A DNA stretch of 64,000 nucleotides, taken from Pseudisothecium myosuroides (lineage: Eukaryota > Streptophyta > Bryopsida > Hypnales > Lembophyllaceae). The notes beneath the pieces were generated by a model, which made no database searches, was not told the origin of the DNA, and saw nothing but the letters and a program-made list of their open reading frames with translations. A program made the position numbers and the translations under genes. Within the stretch, counting starts at the first letter, position 1. Every line of letters begins with the position of its first letter. Location of the stretch: positions 5,580,001 through 5,644,000 of the forward strand of contig OX637287.1 in the NCBI GenBank assembly GCA_951799445.1, read 5' to 3'. This document shows positions 24,039 to 35,300 of the stretch, piece after piece.

Positions 24039-27000
24039 TAGTACTCATGATTTTTTCTGGAGTACTTTAAAATTAGAAAATCAATTTTAAAAATAAATAA
24101 ATAAATATGGCAAATGTATACACCTTTGAGATGAAGGTAACCACCAAAGGAAATTCATTAAAAAATTCTCTAAATAGGAGAACTAAAAAAGTGCCAAATC
24201 GCTAGAAAATACATACTTTGATGTTTTAATTAGTAGAAAATAGGAAAAAGCTTAAATAAAAAAAATAAAAATTGGCCATTTGTAGCAACTCTATGAAGAT
24301 GTTCATTCACCAAAAAACCCACCAAAATAATTTTTTAGATGTTTCAAAATGCAAGTAGAAAGAGGCTCACTTTGTGGACTTCTACACCATATAAAATTAA
24401 GTATTTTTAGAATTCCTTTGTACAGTAGCTACAAGTCTACTAGAAGACCATCTCTACCAAATTTCAACTCCAAATTCGTTTTTATGGGTACTAAATAGTA
24501 CTAAAACCCCCCAAATTGGCATTTGTGACAAAATATCGGGGGCTATTATTAAATAGTAAAATATTTTTTAAAAATTCCAAAAAATTATATAAAGTGTATA
24601 GTCATAAGTACCTTGTCTATGAATTTTGAGTCATTTAGAGTCAAAATGCAAAAGTTATGGCTAAAAAACTAATCAGCATGCAACGTGTGACAGAAAATAG
24701 TACATGTGTTTTGTGCAATCACCCTCCAAATGTCCGAAAAGATGACATGTCTCCTATTCCATATTGAGCAGATTTTGCCCACAGCACTTGCAATTCATGT
24801 ACCTTGTCTACTGCATCTCTTTCTTTGACGGCTGCCACTAAATCTATTCCTCCTATTGCTGCATTAGGTCGTGAGATGCAACCTCGCCCAAGAAATTGAA
24901 CCTCGTCATCTTCACCTCTACCCTTTCCTTTCAACAACAAATCATGCTTTTCTATATTCATCATACCCTGTTCTTCTTCCATCTCAGTTGATATCAAATG
25001 TTTAAGCTGGGAGCTATTGTAAAACCAAAAAAAGATGTATGCAACTAATTCATGCTGTGACACACTAAGGTGAATGTTATTCCATGCCCCAATTTGCTTG
25101 AACATCACCTCCACTGTACCATTGAATGCTCCTTGAGAATCGCATATTTAATCCTTGAAACTAAAATCGCCGCCCACTCATCTTTAAATAGTTTACATCT
25201 CTTTAATGAAGAGCGCCATTTGCGCTTCAAAATAATTTTCAGTAGGATATATAATTGCTCGATAAGTCTTTTGAAATCATATTGAAGGAGGTAGAAAATG
25301 ACTCGAGTTATGCATCTAATTCTCTTAATTATGAGTGTATAATCCATTAGAAGTTGCTTGAACGTTGCTAATGAAATACTTTATTATGATTTGTACACAC
25401 TTGTAATGAATGTGACACATCTTGAAGCCGCCAATTCTCATTCACTGACAACTTTTAATACATGTTCATGTGATTTAGGAGCCTATTATAGCTGGCGCTT
25501 TAAGGCACCGCGCAATAATGGGTGTACCCACCTTAGTGTTTCAAAACAATCTCTTGTTTTGTGGCAAGGAGAACCTATGTGGGATGCTTGGATTGTGACA
25601 CTTTTGATTCGATTGATTTGTCCTTCTTCATACAATACCTCATATAAGGATATATCATACCTTCTATCCCTAAATGAACATTTGTATTGTGCAATATTGA
25701 AAAAGGAAATAAACTTGCATGAGAGACAAACAACTTTCTAAAATTATGCATATACACAATCCTCATTGAATTTGGAATAAAATTAGATTTTTAGGAAATT
25801 TGTGGAAATTATGGCCTCATGGAGAGATGTTCTACAGGGAGTGAAGCCTCATTCAAATAGATGAATTGTATAGAGACGTCCCATTCACTTCTTTGAAATT
25901 AGTGGATCCTCTATTGACATGTAACATATTTTTCAGTAAATTAATATTTTTAGTGATCATATTTGAATATTAACTACAAGAAATAAAGAAGTGTATAGTG
26001 GAGACAAAGAAATTTTGTAGATTAATATAATAAAGATCTCTCCATTCATTTTATTGTAATTGAATAAGAACTTTTGAGTTACATACATGGATAATGACAT
26101 AAACACCTTGCAAGCTAGTAGGTGCAAGTGACTACAAGGAGATTAGTCTATTGGAGGTATTGGAAGATCTCTCTATGAAGTTTGTCATGCTTATCTTAGA
26201 AATCAGTTTTTCTAAGAGATTCAGTATATTAAAAATTTGTAAAGGAGTCTAATTGACATTATAATGTATTTCCTACATAATGATAATAATACACCTATAT
26301 TCAAAACATCAAAAATAACTATTGCTTCAAAAGATCTTCATTTCAACACCATCTAAATTTAAACACTATAGAGTGCTACAACCAATTACAATCATTGCAA
26401 TTCACTGTCCAATTGAATAGCAAATACATTTGAGAGGTGGTTGCAAGAAACACTTCACATTTTTCCGTCAAAATTGCGTTTTTTGGCCATAGGACTGGCA
26501 ATACTATGCAATACTACTAATACTACGTAATAGAAGCGCCCAGGCAAATCTGGACCATTGATTTAAGGCACCTGCAGATCTAAACCATTGATTTAGTACT
26601 ATGCTGTACTATGAAGTACTACGGACTACTACAAAGTACTGCAGAAGCCGCTGGGAGCAGAAAATAGCAGAAAAGGGATCTGTGGAGATTTTCATTTTTA
26701 ATAATTCAAAAAAAATTAAAAAAAAATCCATAAAAAAATCCATTTTGCTAGAGAAGATTGTGCTTGCATTGCACCAAAAAATTCATGAAGGAAACTTTTT
26801 CCCTCTTTGTAGCTTTTGCGCAAAGGAAGGTGTTTTTGACCCCATGTGTGCAATCGACATGATGCTATTTTCATAAAAACTCATCGTCAGCCCTTGTAAT
26901 GTCAGTAGACCTCCAACCTGTCTAATTTGTGGCTTCAAATTCATATTTTTGGGTTTTAAATAGGACTAAATACCCCCAAAATGGCCAAGGTAGATACCCA

Positions 27001-27103
27001 ATTGGGAGTAGGTTAAAAATAATAAACTAATTTGAAAAAATTTGAAAAAATTACTCAAGGTCTGAAACTTTAGCATCTACCTTCATTCCAAATTTCATGC
27101 CAA
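24039..27103. other. AT-rich intergenic stretch with MITE remnants
   Basis: No gene is supported. An open frame at 24719-25114 (minus) has a charged EEEQGMMNIEKHDLL stretch but no family I know; it could be an upstream part of the transposon. A lone MITE right end (CCACCT then TA, about 25527-25534) and a two-fold repeat of ACCATTGATTTA (about 26550-26600) amid many ACTAC/AGTAC words are visible. The rest is AT-rich. Confidence 0.5.
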
Positions 27104-27460
27104 CATCACAAAGTTTAGACCCTACGATTTGGCAGCAATTATTGTGCGGTTATTGTTGTTTCATGGGTTCGTACCATAATCGCACTGACTCAGTGTATTT
27201 TTATGCACTGAATCAATGCAAAAACAATGAATATCAATAGCGTACGGTTGATGTACTTTAACTATACAATTGTTGTGTCAAAACTGCACAGCAATCGTAT
27301 AGTTAAAGTACATAAACCGTACGCTATTGATATTCATTGTTTTCGCATTGATTCAGTGCGTAAAAATACACTGAGTCAGTGCGATTATGGTACGAACCCA
27401 TGAAACAACAACAACCGCACGATAATTGCTGCCAAATCGTAGGATCTAAACTTTGTGATG
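27104..27460. repeat. Near-perfect 357-bp foldback (inverted repeat)
   Basis: Arms of about 174 bp (27104-27277 and 27287-27460) are inverted copies with only around a dozen mismatches by eye, separated by a loop of about 9 bp. Matching landmarks are GGGTTCGTACCATAATCGCA on the left against its complement on the right, and the outer tips CATCACAAAGTTTAGA. The sequence inside is GC-richer than its surroundings. Transcription would give a long hairpin. No open frame is conserved across it. It is either a foldback MITE or a hairpin small-RNA locus. Confidence 0.93.
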
Positions 27461-29507
27461 AAATGAACAAACAGTGCAAAAGTCATGAGCAAAAAGCCAA
27501 TTTTTGAGGACAAGAAATAGGACAAGTGTTTCTTGTAATCACTGCAATCACCCTCTTATATTCCTTTAACCCAAAGGACCAAACATCTATTAAAGGGATA
27601 GTTGGAATTTGAGTACATGGGTGACAAAGTCCAAAATAACCAGATAAATAGATGTTTTTTTCTAAACAAGATAACAAGATGGGGATGTTCACCTCTTTTG
27701 TAGGAATTAAAATTAAATCTAATTGGAAACTTGGATCAAAAGTTATGATGTTCAAAAAATTTGGGGGTAGTTTGAACAATTTTGGAATCTCTTTCTAAAT
27801 TCTTCATCTACTTCAAAAATTTGACATCTATGTAACTAACATGATATAGTAGTATGGTGATTGTCAATAAAGAAAATCTAGCTTTAGTGAAACAATCTCA
27901 TTCCAAGAGGAATCCAAATTCTCACCTAATCCTGCCAAGCAACTGTTTGAGAAGAAACATTTTCTTTTAACTTCCACACTATCATCTTGAAATCTCTGCA
28001 CTCAAAGCTCTTGAATTTTTTTCACATATTTCCATTGCAAAAAAAATTCAGGCCATGGAAGGGCCGAAGGGCTACTTTCTTGCATGAAAATGTGCATTTA
28101 CAGAAAATATCAATCCAAATTGGCCATCAAAGAATTTGTAAGGTGAGTAGTTAGCCGGTGTGTCCCGTCAGAATGTCAATTAAAAATATTATTATTATTA
28201 TTATTATTTTAAATTTATTTTTTTCAAAATTAAAAAAAATTATATTATTCTTTGCACTGTATTTGCACATCCACCAAAACTGAAATGGCCCTTTAGAGAG
28301 CCCATATTCTCTGTAATGAAGTATTTGTTTCTATGTTTTCATTGTTTGGATTTCAAATTTAAAAAATTTCACTTCACAAGAAATCATCAAAAAATAACTT
28401 GTGTAATACCAATGCATTTAACCTCTTTATATTGTAGGGTGATTTAGAATAAGGTATACCTCCTATTTGCTTCTGAAATTTTGGACGGATGTACCTAACC
28501 AAAGATGAAGTACTCAATGGCCTAGAGCAAAAATTTTACTCCAAGAGGCTCAAAGTTTAGGAATGAAAAAATATATTTTTATCTCACTTCAAACATTATA
28601 ATCTTACAATGCAAAGGGTCATTCAATTCATGGGCTACAAAAAATTTCCACTTATTTTTGTAATAGTCTACTATACTTTTGTACAAATGAAGTTTCAAAA
28701 AGAAGTTCAGTTTTTATTTTCAATTTTGGTCAATGCAGAAAAAATGACAATTCTTAACAATTTTTCTTAAAAAACACCTAAGATCCATTAGTATTTAAGC
28801 ATCATGATGTAACCATATATGCTTATCTGCATATAAATATCAATATGAGGCTCAAGGCTCTTTTTTTTTTGGCTTTTTTGGACGAGATTGCAATAGAAAA
28901 ACTAATTTGGCTACAAAATGGCAAAAAACCATGAAGTTTTTTGCTAGAGAATTTTGAATTAAAAAAAAAATCTTGGATGGAATCGCCAGATTGTGGATGA
29001 AAACAGGATGATAGACATGTGATATGTACTAATGTGGTATTTTCTATCCAATATGTAGATGAATGTTGAAATTTGGAGTACCACTATAACATTTTATATC
29101 ACCACTTTAGCACTTTATAAAAAAATGAAAAAAAACCCCAAAAGAAGGTCTTTTCTACTTGAGTTCTCTTGGCTTTTGAGACATAATTGTACAGTGCCCT
29201 ACTAAAAGTTTTTGCTTCTACAATTCGGACCATTCCGTTTCATGGCATAATGTAGAATTTAGATGACATTTTTTGTTTTGTAAAATCAACTTTCATACCT
29301 TATGCAACCCCAATCAAGCATATTAAATTTTAGTTTCAAATAACCCAAAATTTCATTTTTGGTAAATTTTTTAATGTAATTTCCATGTTTATATAGGATA
29401 ATACATTAAAAAACATTGGTGATGAATTTTTTTAATTTGATTGCGGAGATAGCTCGGGAAATAGGTAGGAAACATCTAGACACACTATTTCTTCAATAAT
29501 ATCTATA
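27461..29507. other. AT-rich intergenic stretch
   Basis: No supportable gene. A short ATT run lies at about 28185-28210. The minus-strand frame at 27483-27779 starts at the edge of the foldback and has no recognised family. Confidence 0.6.
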
Positions 29508-29702
29508 GGCAATTTCATTAAAATGGCAATATTATTGAAAATGGCATGAAAACAATTCAAAATGGCCATTCTAAATCTAGAACTGTCCTAGATGGTTCAG
29601 AACATTTGTTCTAAATTTATAAATCTATACTGGTTCTAGATGTTGAAAATGACACACTGTCAAAGTGGCACTTGGAATATCGCTATTTTAATGAAATTGC
29701 CC
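29508..29702. mobile_element. MITE, GGGCAATTTC family, copy 1
   Basis: A 195-bp element starts GGCAATTTCATTAAAATGG and ends with its inverted copy (CTATTTTAATGAAATTGCC). Internal sequence contains a smaller palindrome around CAGAACATTTGTTCT and words like TCTAGAACTGTCCTAGA, which recur in the other copies. Copy 2 at 49123-49312 has the same ends. It is non-coding. Confidence 0.85.
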
Positions 29703-30073
29703 ATATATCTCCAAAAAAGTTTCACAATTTCCTCTATAGAGATTTCAATGTTGGTGCGACAATGACCTAAATTTGGAAAATAGACATATCTTTATTGTAA
29801 TTAGATTTTCCATTTGCCCCTTACTAAAACTAATTTGACACATTTGAGCATATACATTTGAATATACTTTGTCAAAATCTATATTTTATATTGTCAAAAC
29901 TGTATAGTACAAAATTGAAATTTAAAAGCCTTGTTCAATTGATGATGAGGAGATTCTAATTAAAGGCACTACCTACATTTGCATCAAATTTTCCAATTAG
30001 CCATAATGCAACATGCACTTGTATCACCACGAAAGCAAGCCTTCACTCAAAATAAAGTAATGGCCAGAAATCA

Positions 30074-30250
30074 AAACATCAACTTCATTTAATTGGCAAT
30101 ATTCCACAAACCAAGAATTGTAGTATATATCTTCACAAAGATCTAATTTCAGGCCACAAACTAGGACTAGTATAGATTTTGGTTTCAGGCTGCATGGCTT
30201 GAATCGCATATGAGAAATGGAATATCGCCAATTTAACAAAATTGACGTTT
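30074..30250. mobile_element. MITE, GGGCAATTTC family, diverged copy
   Basis: The left end AAACATCAACTTCATTTAAT and the right end (reverse complement AAACGTCAATTTTGTTAAAT) both continue into TTGGC-ATATTCC-type sequence. The interior has the family's CTAGGACTAGTATAGATTT core. The ends differ from copy 1 in the first bases, so it is a subfamily member. The open frame spanning 30024-30257 is repeat-derived. Confidence 0.7.
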
Positions 30251-30699
30251 CAATCAATTCGCTAAGCGAAGTCCCACCATCGGCTTTGGAGCAGCAAAAA
30301 CAAGGAATGAAACTTCATAACATGATCTCGACTTCCAGACAGTGACACGCTACTTGCGAGCTTTTGACTTCGTCAATAGCTTCAGAACCTAGAGCTCTAA
30401 AATCTACTAAGTCTACCAAATACCTTGAGAAAACAACTGCTCCAACATATCTGCTCTAACAAAGTAAATACTACGGTTCACTAACCACAGCCACCTCAAT
30501 CATATTGAATCCAGCGTGACAGATGTGCACAGAGGTTATACGTAAAGCCTAAACCCTGAGACCATGTATCCAACATGAACGTTTTGCACACAGGACATTC
30601 CATATCCAAGAAATTGGAGGCCGGAAATCAGGTGACTGCAGGAACCCTTTTCAGATTTCAAGCTACAATTCATGAAAAGATTGACATCTAAACAGACGC
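30251..30699. other. Intergenic stretch, GC rising
   Basis: GC content rises toward the first MADS gene. The minus-strand frame at 30536-30739 has no recognised family. This may be distal 3' UTR or downstream flank of the minus-strand gene. Confidence 0.4.
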
Positions 30700-31560
30700 C
30701 AATTGACAGCGAGTGACAAGAAGAGAGAACGTACTGCACTAATTATGGTACATGTATGTCAAACCATCCTTGCAAACCCAAAGATTACAGTAACATTGAA
30801 GTCATCCGTACTGCATGAGTCGCTGCTGTTACGTACATCCTCCTCGGGAATCGATGGCAGCATGGGAAACCGGGAAACCGAGTGCATGGAATCTCCAAAG
30901 CACAACATGCAGGAATTAATCTGATTGTAATCTGCAGACTGCTGTTGTACTCTGGAGACTCCAAGACTCAGGCTGTCCATGCGGTGAAGGATGGGTTTTG
31001 TCGAACTAGAATCATGCGTTACTGACAACGCCTCGAAGGATGGGATTCGGAGAAATCAGTCGATCGATCTTTTTCTCAAGGGAAGGGATCGATGTGGGAT
31101 CCAGAGGACGCAGACTGTCAAGCGAAGAATCGACGCTCACAGTGAGTACCAACTGCTCCTCACCAACTGCAACTTCCATTTTCCATGAGATCCGTAACAT
31201 TCACGCCTCCCCGGAACTTGAATTGGTGGCACAATGATGGCTTGTTCTCGTTCGTGCTTGGAACACCCACTTCGATACACCGGAACTGGAGCGCTCCTCC
31301 AACTACACGTGCTTCTACACCTACGGTCGGTTCAACGGTCTCAAACGATCGTTTCATTTCCAACCTGGGTGATGTCCGTTCTGTACATAAAACAGAACAA
31401 AGGTCAATGATAATGCGATTGTCGATCGGCATACTCGTTAAAATGGCAAACGTCCAAAACATTGGCATTTTTCCAGTCGCCAGTTCAAAGCCTGACATCT
31501 ATACTACCACTAGTCCAGAAGTCCAGGAGATCAGAGCTCCTTGCGCTTGAAATTTTCCAA
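30700..31560 (-). other. GC-richer block downstream of the first MADS gene, possible 3' exon or UTR
   Basis: GC here is clearly higher than in the AT-rich intergenic DNA. On the minus strand, open frames run 31498-31160, 31200-31012 and 31028-30759 in different frames. One begins after an AG at about 31151 with LVLTVSVDSSLDSLRPLD and would join in phase 0 to the splice donor at the end of exon 10 of the MADS gene (32325/32326), adding about 45 residues. That join would span an intron of about 1.2 kb filled with MITEs. None of the sequence matches a domain I know. It may equally be long 3' UTR. Confidence 0.3.
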
Positions 31561-31935
31561 TTTTGCCACTTAAAAAAAGAAGATATTACCGATATCCACA
31601 AGGAGATTATCAGAAGTTTCCCAGATGATTATTTGCATTAAAACGGGGGGAATCAGGGAAGAGAGGCAACAGGGATGTCCAACCAGTGGCACAAACATTC
31701 CCTGTTGGCAACACTGCAAACTCAAAATACCAATCTACAATGTAGAGATAGTCTCCCTGTGCAGGAACATCGGATCTATACTAACCCTGGTTGATTATTA
31801 GAGCTCGTTGCGCTTGAATCTCACAAATTATAACGCTCCAAAACACATAATTTTAACGAAAACTAACATAATGTCGGTAAGAACTTGCTACAATTGTGTA
31901 CACGAAAGGCAGGAATTCGAATCAGTAGCCCATGC

Positions 31936-32303
31936 AATGGTCAATTTCGTCAAATTGGCAGGATTCCGGCGCCAAAAAATGTGACATAATGTACATATAG
32001 GTCAAGGGTCTAAAATCTAGGATAGGAATGGACCCGGATGTCGATTCATGTTTCAGAAGGTAACGGATATTTCGTTAAAATGGCGATATTCTTCCGCCAA
32101 TTTTCCATTCATTTTCTAGGACTGGTATAGATTTCAGACCACATGGTCTAAAATCTAAGACCGGTTTATATTTCAGACCACATGGTCTAAACCTGAAAGT
32201 GTCAAGTTTGTGGAATATTGCCATTTTGACGAAATATCCGTTAGGTGTGCTCCGAAAGGTGTTAAAGTATTAGAATACCGTCAATTTAACAAAATTGACG
32301 TTT
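31936..32303. mobile_element. MITE, GGGCAATTTC family, outer copy interrupted by another
   Basis: A left end reading GGTCAATTTCGTCAAATTGGC (about 31939) and a right end (reverse complement AAACGTCAATTTTGTTAAAT, ending 32303) match the ends of the copy at 30074-30250. The two halves are separated by a complete second element at 32061-32243, so this looks like an older copy split by a younger one. The boundary at the left is approximate. Confidence 0.5.
32061..32243. mobile_element. MITE, GGGCAATTTC family, inner copy
   Basis: A 183-bp element has the inverted ends TAACGGATATTTCGTTAAAA on the left and TAACGGATATTTCGTCAAAA on the right (reverse complement). The interior carries two near-identical copies of ATTTCAGACCACATGGTCTA, each with a CCACATGG palindrome. 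It lies about 80 bp beyond the stop codon of the minus-strand MADS gene, so it may be inside that gene's 3' UTR. Confidence 0.8.
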
Positions 32304-32321
32304 GCAGGTGGATGCACTGAA

Positions 32322-35300
32322 TTAACGTACCTGACCGAAGAACAGGTTTCCATTAGCAAAAGCATGAGTATGGTGAGCAGCGCCGGGATGAGGCGGCCAG
32401 TCAGAATCCCTAACATTGCCGTGGCTCTTCTCCGATGGATCATGACTGAACCCCGCCTCGGACGCTGCGGCTTCTTCCGCACCGCTCGCGGCTGCAGCAG
32501 CCGCTGCGCTACTAGAGGTGACAGAGCCCATGCTCACTTCGACTTTGGCTTTCTTCTGTTGCTCGTCGCTGCCGTATTGCGCATTCGGCTGTTCCAGCGA
32601 CATGTCGTGCATGGACAAGCCTCGACTGGTTCCTCCCACCATGCCCATGTGCCGCAAAGACTCGAAGCCTGCTGGAGGTCCCGGTGGGAAATCGTACCCT
32701 GTGGTGGGATTGGCTTCGCCGTTGCTGCCAGGTGGCTCCCGACTGAAACACCCAAACCCAGTATCACGGAGATTTCAGCACAAGCAAAGGTACAGAAAAC
32801 AGACAGAGTCCTCCATTTTACTATTCCACTTCTTGATTGGTAGTGTTCCATGTGCCACTTTGACATCTGCAGGTAGAGATTTATGTGCCTGAAAGTACCA
32901 AAGTAGTGGAATAAGCCATATTAACGAAATTCACGTGTCGTAAAAGCTGAGTGGGAGAGTCACCTGCTCAGGGGTGTAGGCATAAGTGCTGCGGCTGGAT
33001 TGGATTGCTGTTCCAAGAAATCTTGAGTGGGCTCTGGACGATCCGGTTGCATGGCCCAATGCAAGAACTGCGTCTGCGTTGGTGCCATACTCGCCTGCTG
33101 CTGCTGCTGCTGCTGCTGTTGCGCTTGCTGTTGCGCCTGCTGTTGGGCCTGTTGTTGCGCTTGCTGTTGTCGTAGTGCCATCATCTACACATCCGGCAGT
33201 CATAATCCCATGTGAGTAGAGTGCCGTTAGGATTGATGATGGTTGAAGGTAGTCATGCTCGTTGAAATGTGAGCCAAAAAATGTGACATCAAACTCTGAA
33301 AACTAGTTCTTTCGACAGCTTAGATCCAAGTTGAAAATTAGGGCTTTCAAATGTTCAAATGGAATTTGAGAAGGCCTATTGAAACCTTGAGTTCAAACCT
33401 CTAGCACAGAATTAGATGTGAGGTTAGCTGTGCAACTTGAAGTGTTCCAATTTATCAAGTTTTTTCTATAGCCGCCATTTTGAGAAATTCCACCATTTCG
33501 GCATTTCAACCCGTGTCCGATCATGGGGTTTAAGAAATTCAGGAGCATGTCTAATTAAAGACTTGATGTACATAAATTCTAAACACTTGGATTCTTGTTT
33601 CTCCTTATTTAACAGTTTCACGACAACCTGGAAAGAATGCTTTAAGTGCACACCTGTAAACTGTTGCCCAAAAATTCATGTTGCTGGCGTTGCATTGCAT
33701 TGGCAGCCTGATAAGCACTACTGACATAATTCTTCCTCGCACGCACTCGCTCGAGTGCCTGCTCTAATTCGGTTTCCATATTCGCCAGTTGCTGAACGGA
33801 AGTAACACCTTGCAGAAGCTGCTCATCTGCTAAATACAACCTGCAAAGCACCAAAACATCCATCATTCTCGCGTCACTTCTACTAAAATGTACGCTACTG
33901 ACATGGATACAAACATAATTACAAACATGAATGCCACTCAGAGACACATAAAAAACAGGTAACTAAGGAAGTTCAATCGCACCTTGCTCGCTGTTGCACC
34001 AATTCTTTCTCCTGTTGTGCTTTTTTCAACTCCTGCTGTATAACCTGCCCGTGACGACGAACAGAAATTGTTAGAGGGTTTCACTCTTTTAAAGTTTTAA
34101 TTGAATTCATATCACGGCTCTTGGAGAATTCAATGGATTCACGAACCGGGTACTAAACCCCGGTACTAAACCCAGCAGAAGCTTCGGCACACGGAGATCT
34201 AATTCGCAGTATAAAATCATCAACAAATACATGACCTCGGGGAACACATTGCAACATCACAAGGAAGGGAATTACCTCAACCTCGTACGTTGACTTACTG
34301 CTAAATTGTCCACGCAACGCATAGAAACAGGCCCACAAGCCCTAACACAAGTAAGTATCACAACCTCGGCAGTTTCCCGACGAATTCACATCGAGATCAG
34401 CACGTGAAAAAATCAACAAAAAATCAAATTCAAAACAGACGCCTTGACTAAGAATTCTGTCTTGTTGCGAAATTTAGCTGGCAACAATGCTGACCTTCCA
34501 GGTAGGAGCTGTTGGCTCGCAACAAGATCCTTCTCTCCCGCGAGCTTCTTCAAGGCCTTGTGGAGATGCTGCATTCATGAAAATCGCCAAGCGACCACTT
34601 AGTTGGGCTTCCACTACATTTTCAATACATATCTGTTGCATTTATATTGTGTGAATTACGAAGGGTTAGGTTACTCGGAAACGAAATATGTACCTCCAAA
34701 TTCTCAGTTTTCCTGGAGGAGATGAAGAATCCCACAAGAGCGGCGCCCACACAGACACCACGACAAATTTTTGGTTAGAATTGAACTGAATAATGCGTCA
34801 GAAACCCTGATCCCTTAAATAAAACTTTATTAAAATTCGGCAAAATTGGGACACAAGCTATTCCGATCTCGAAACAAAAGCACGACAAAGAGGAGGGATG
34901 CACACCTATTGTACTTGCTGCGGTCATGATGCATGTGATTATTCGAGAATCGTGTCAACATATCCTCAAAACTGCTCCACCACAAAAAATCTTAATGCCT
35001 GATCCACAATTGCAGGGGGGATGGAATTCAAAGCCAAAATGCAGGGATAGGAGATTAATCATTCCAGGGCGGAATTAAAAAGAAATGTGCATACCTTTTG
35101 TTCCTCTCGTGCATAGGCAAATTGGCAAATCGACCAATAACTTCTTCAATGCTGCGTCACAGACCGAGAGAATTTCAATCAAATATCTTCTGAACAGAAC
35201 CAACAAAACAACTAGACTCCCAGACCACTTGCGCCCTAGACATTCTAACCATACCATGAGCTGGATTCAGCCTTTCGGTACTGGACATAAACAATATTCC

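Noticed and set aside
24719..25114. 131-codon minus frame upstream of the transposase
   Set aside because: It could be an N-terminal part of the transposon, but it carries no recognisable motif and I found no link to the HTH block.
32295..32892. Plus-strand frames of up to 182 codons
   Set aside because: They lie opposite exon 10 of MADS copy 1, whose minus-strand reading is supported by the paralogue.
32951..33219. Plus-strand frames rich in Leu, Cys, Ala or Val
   Set aside because: They are antisense to the glutamine repeat in exon 9 of MADS copy 1.
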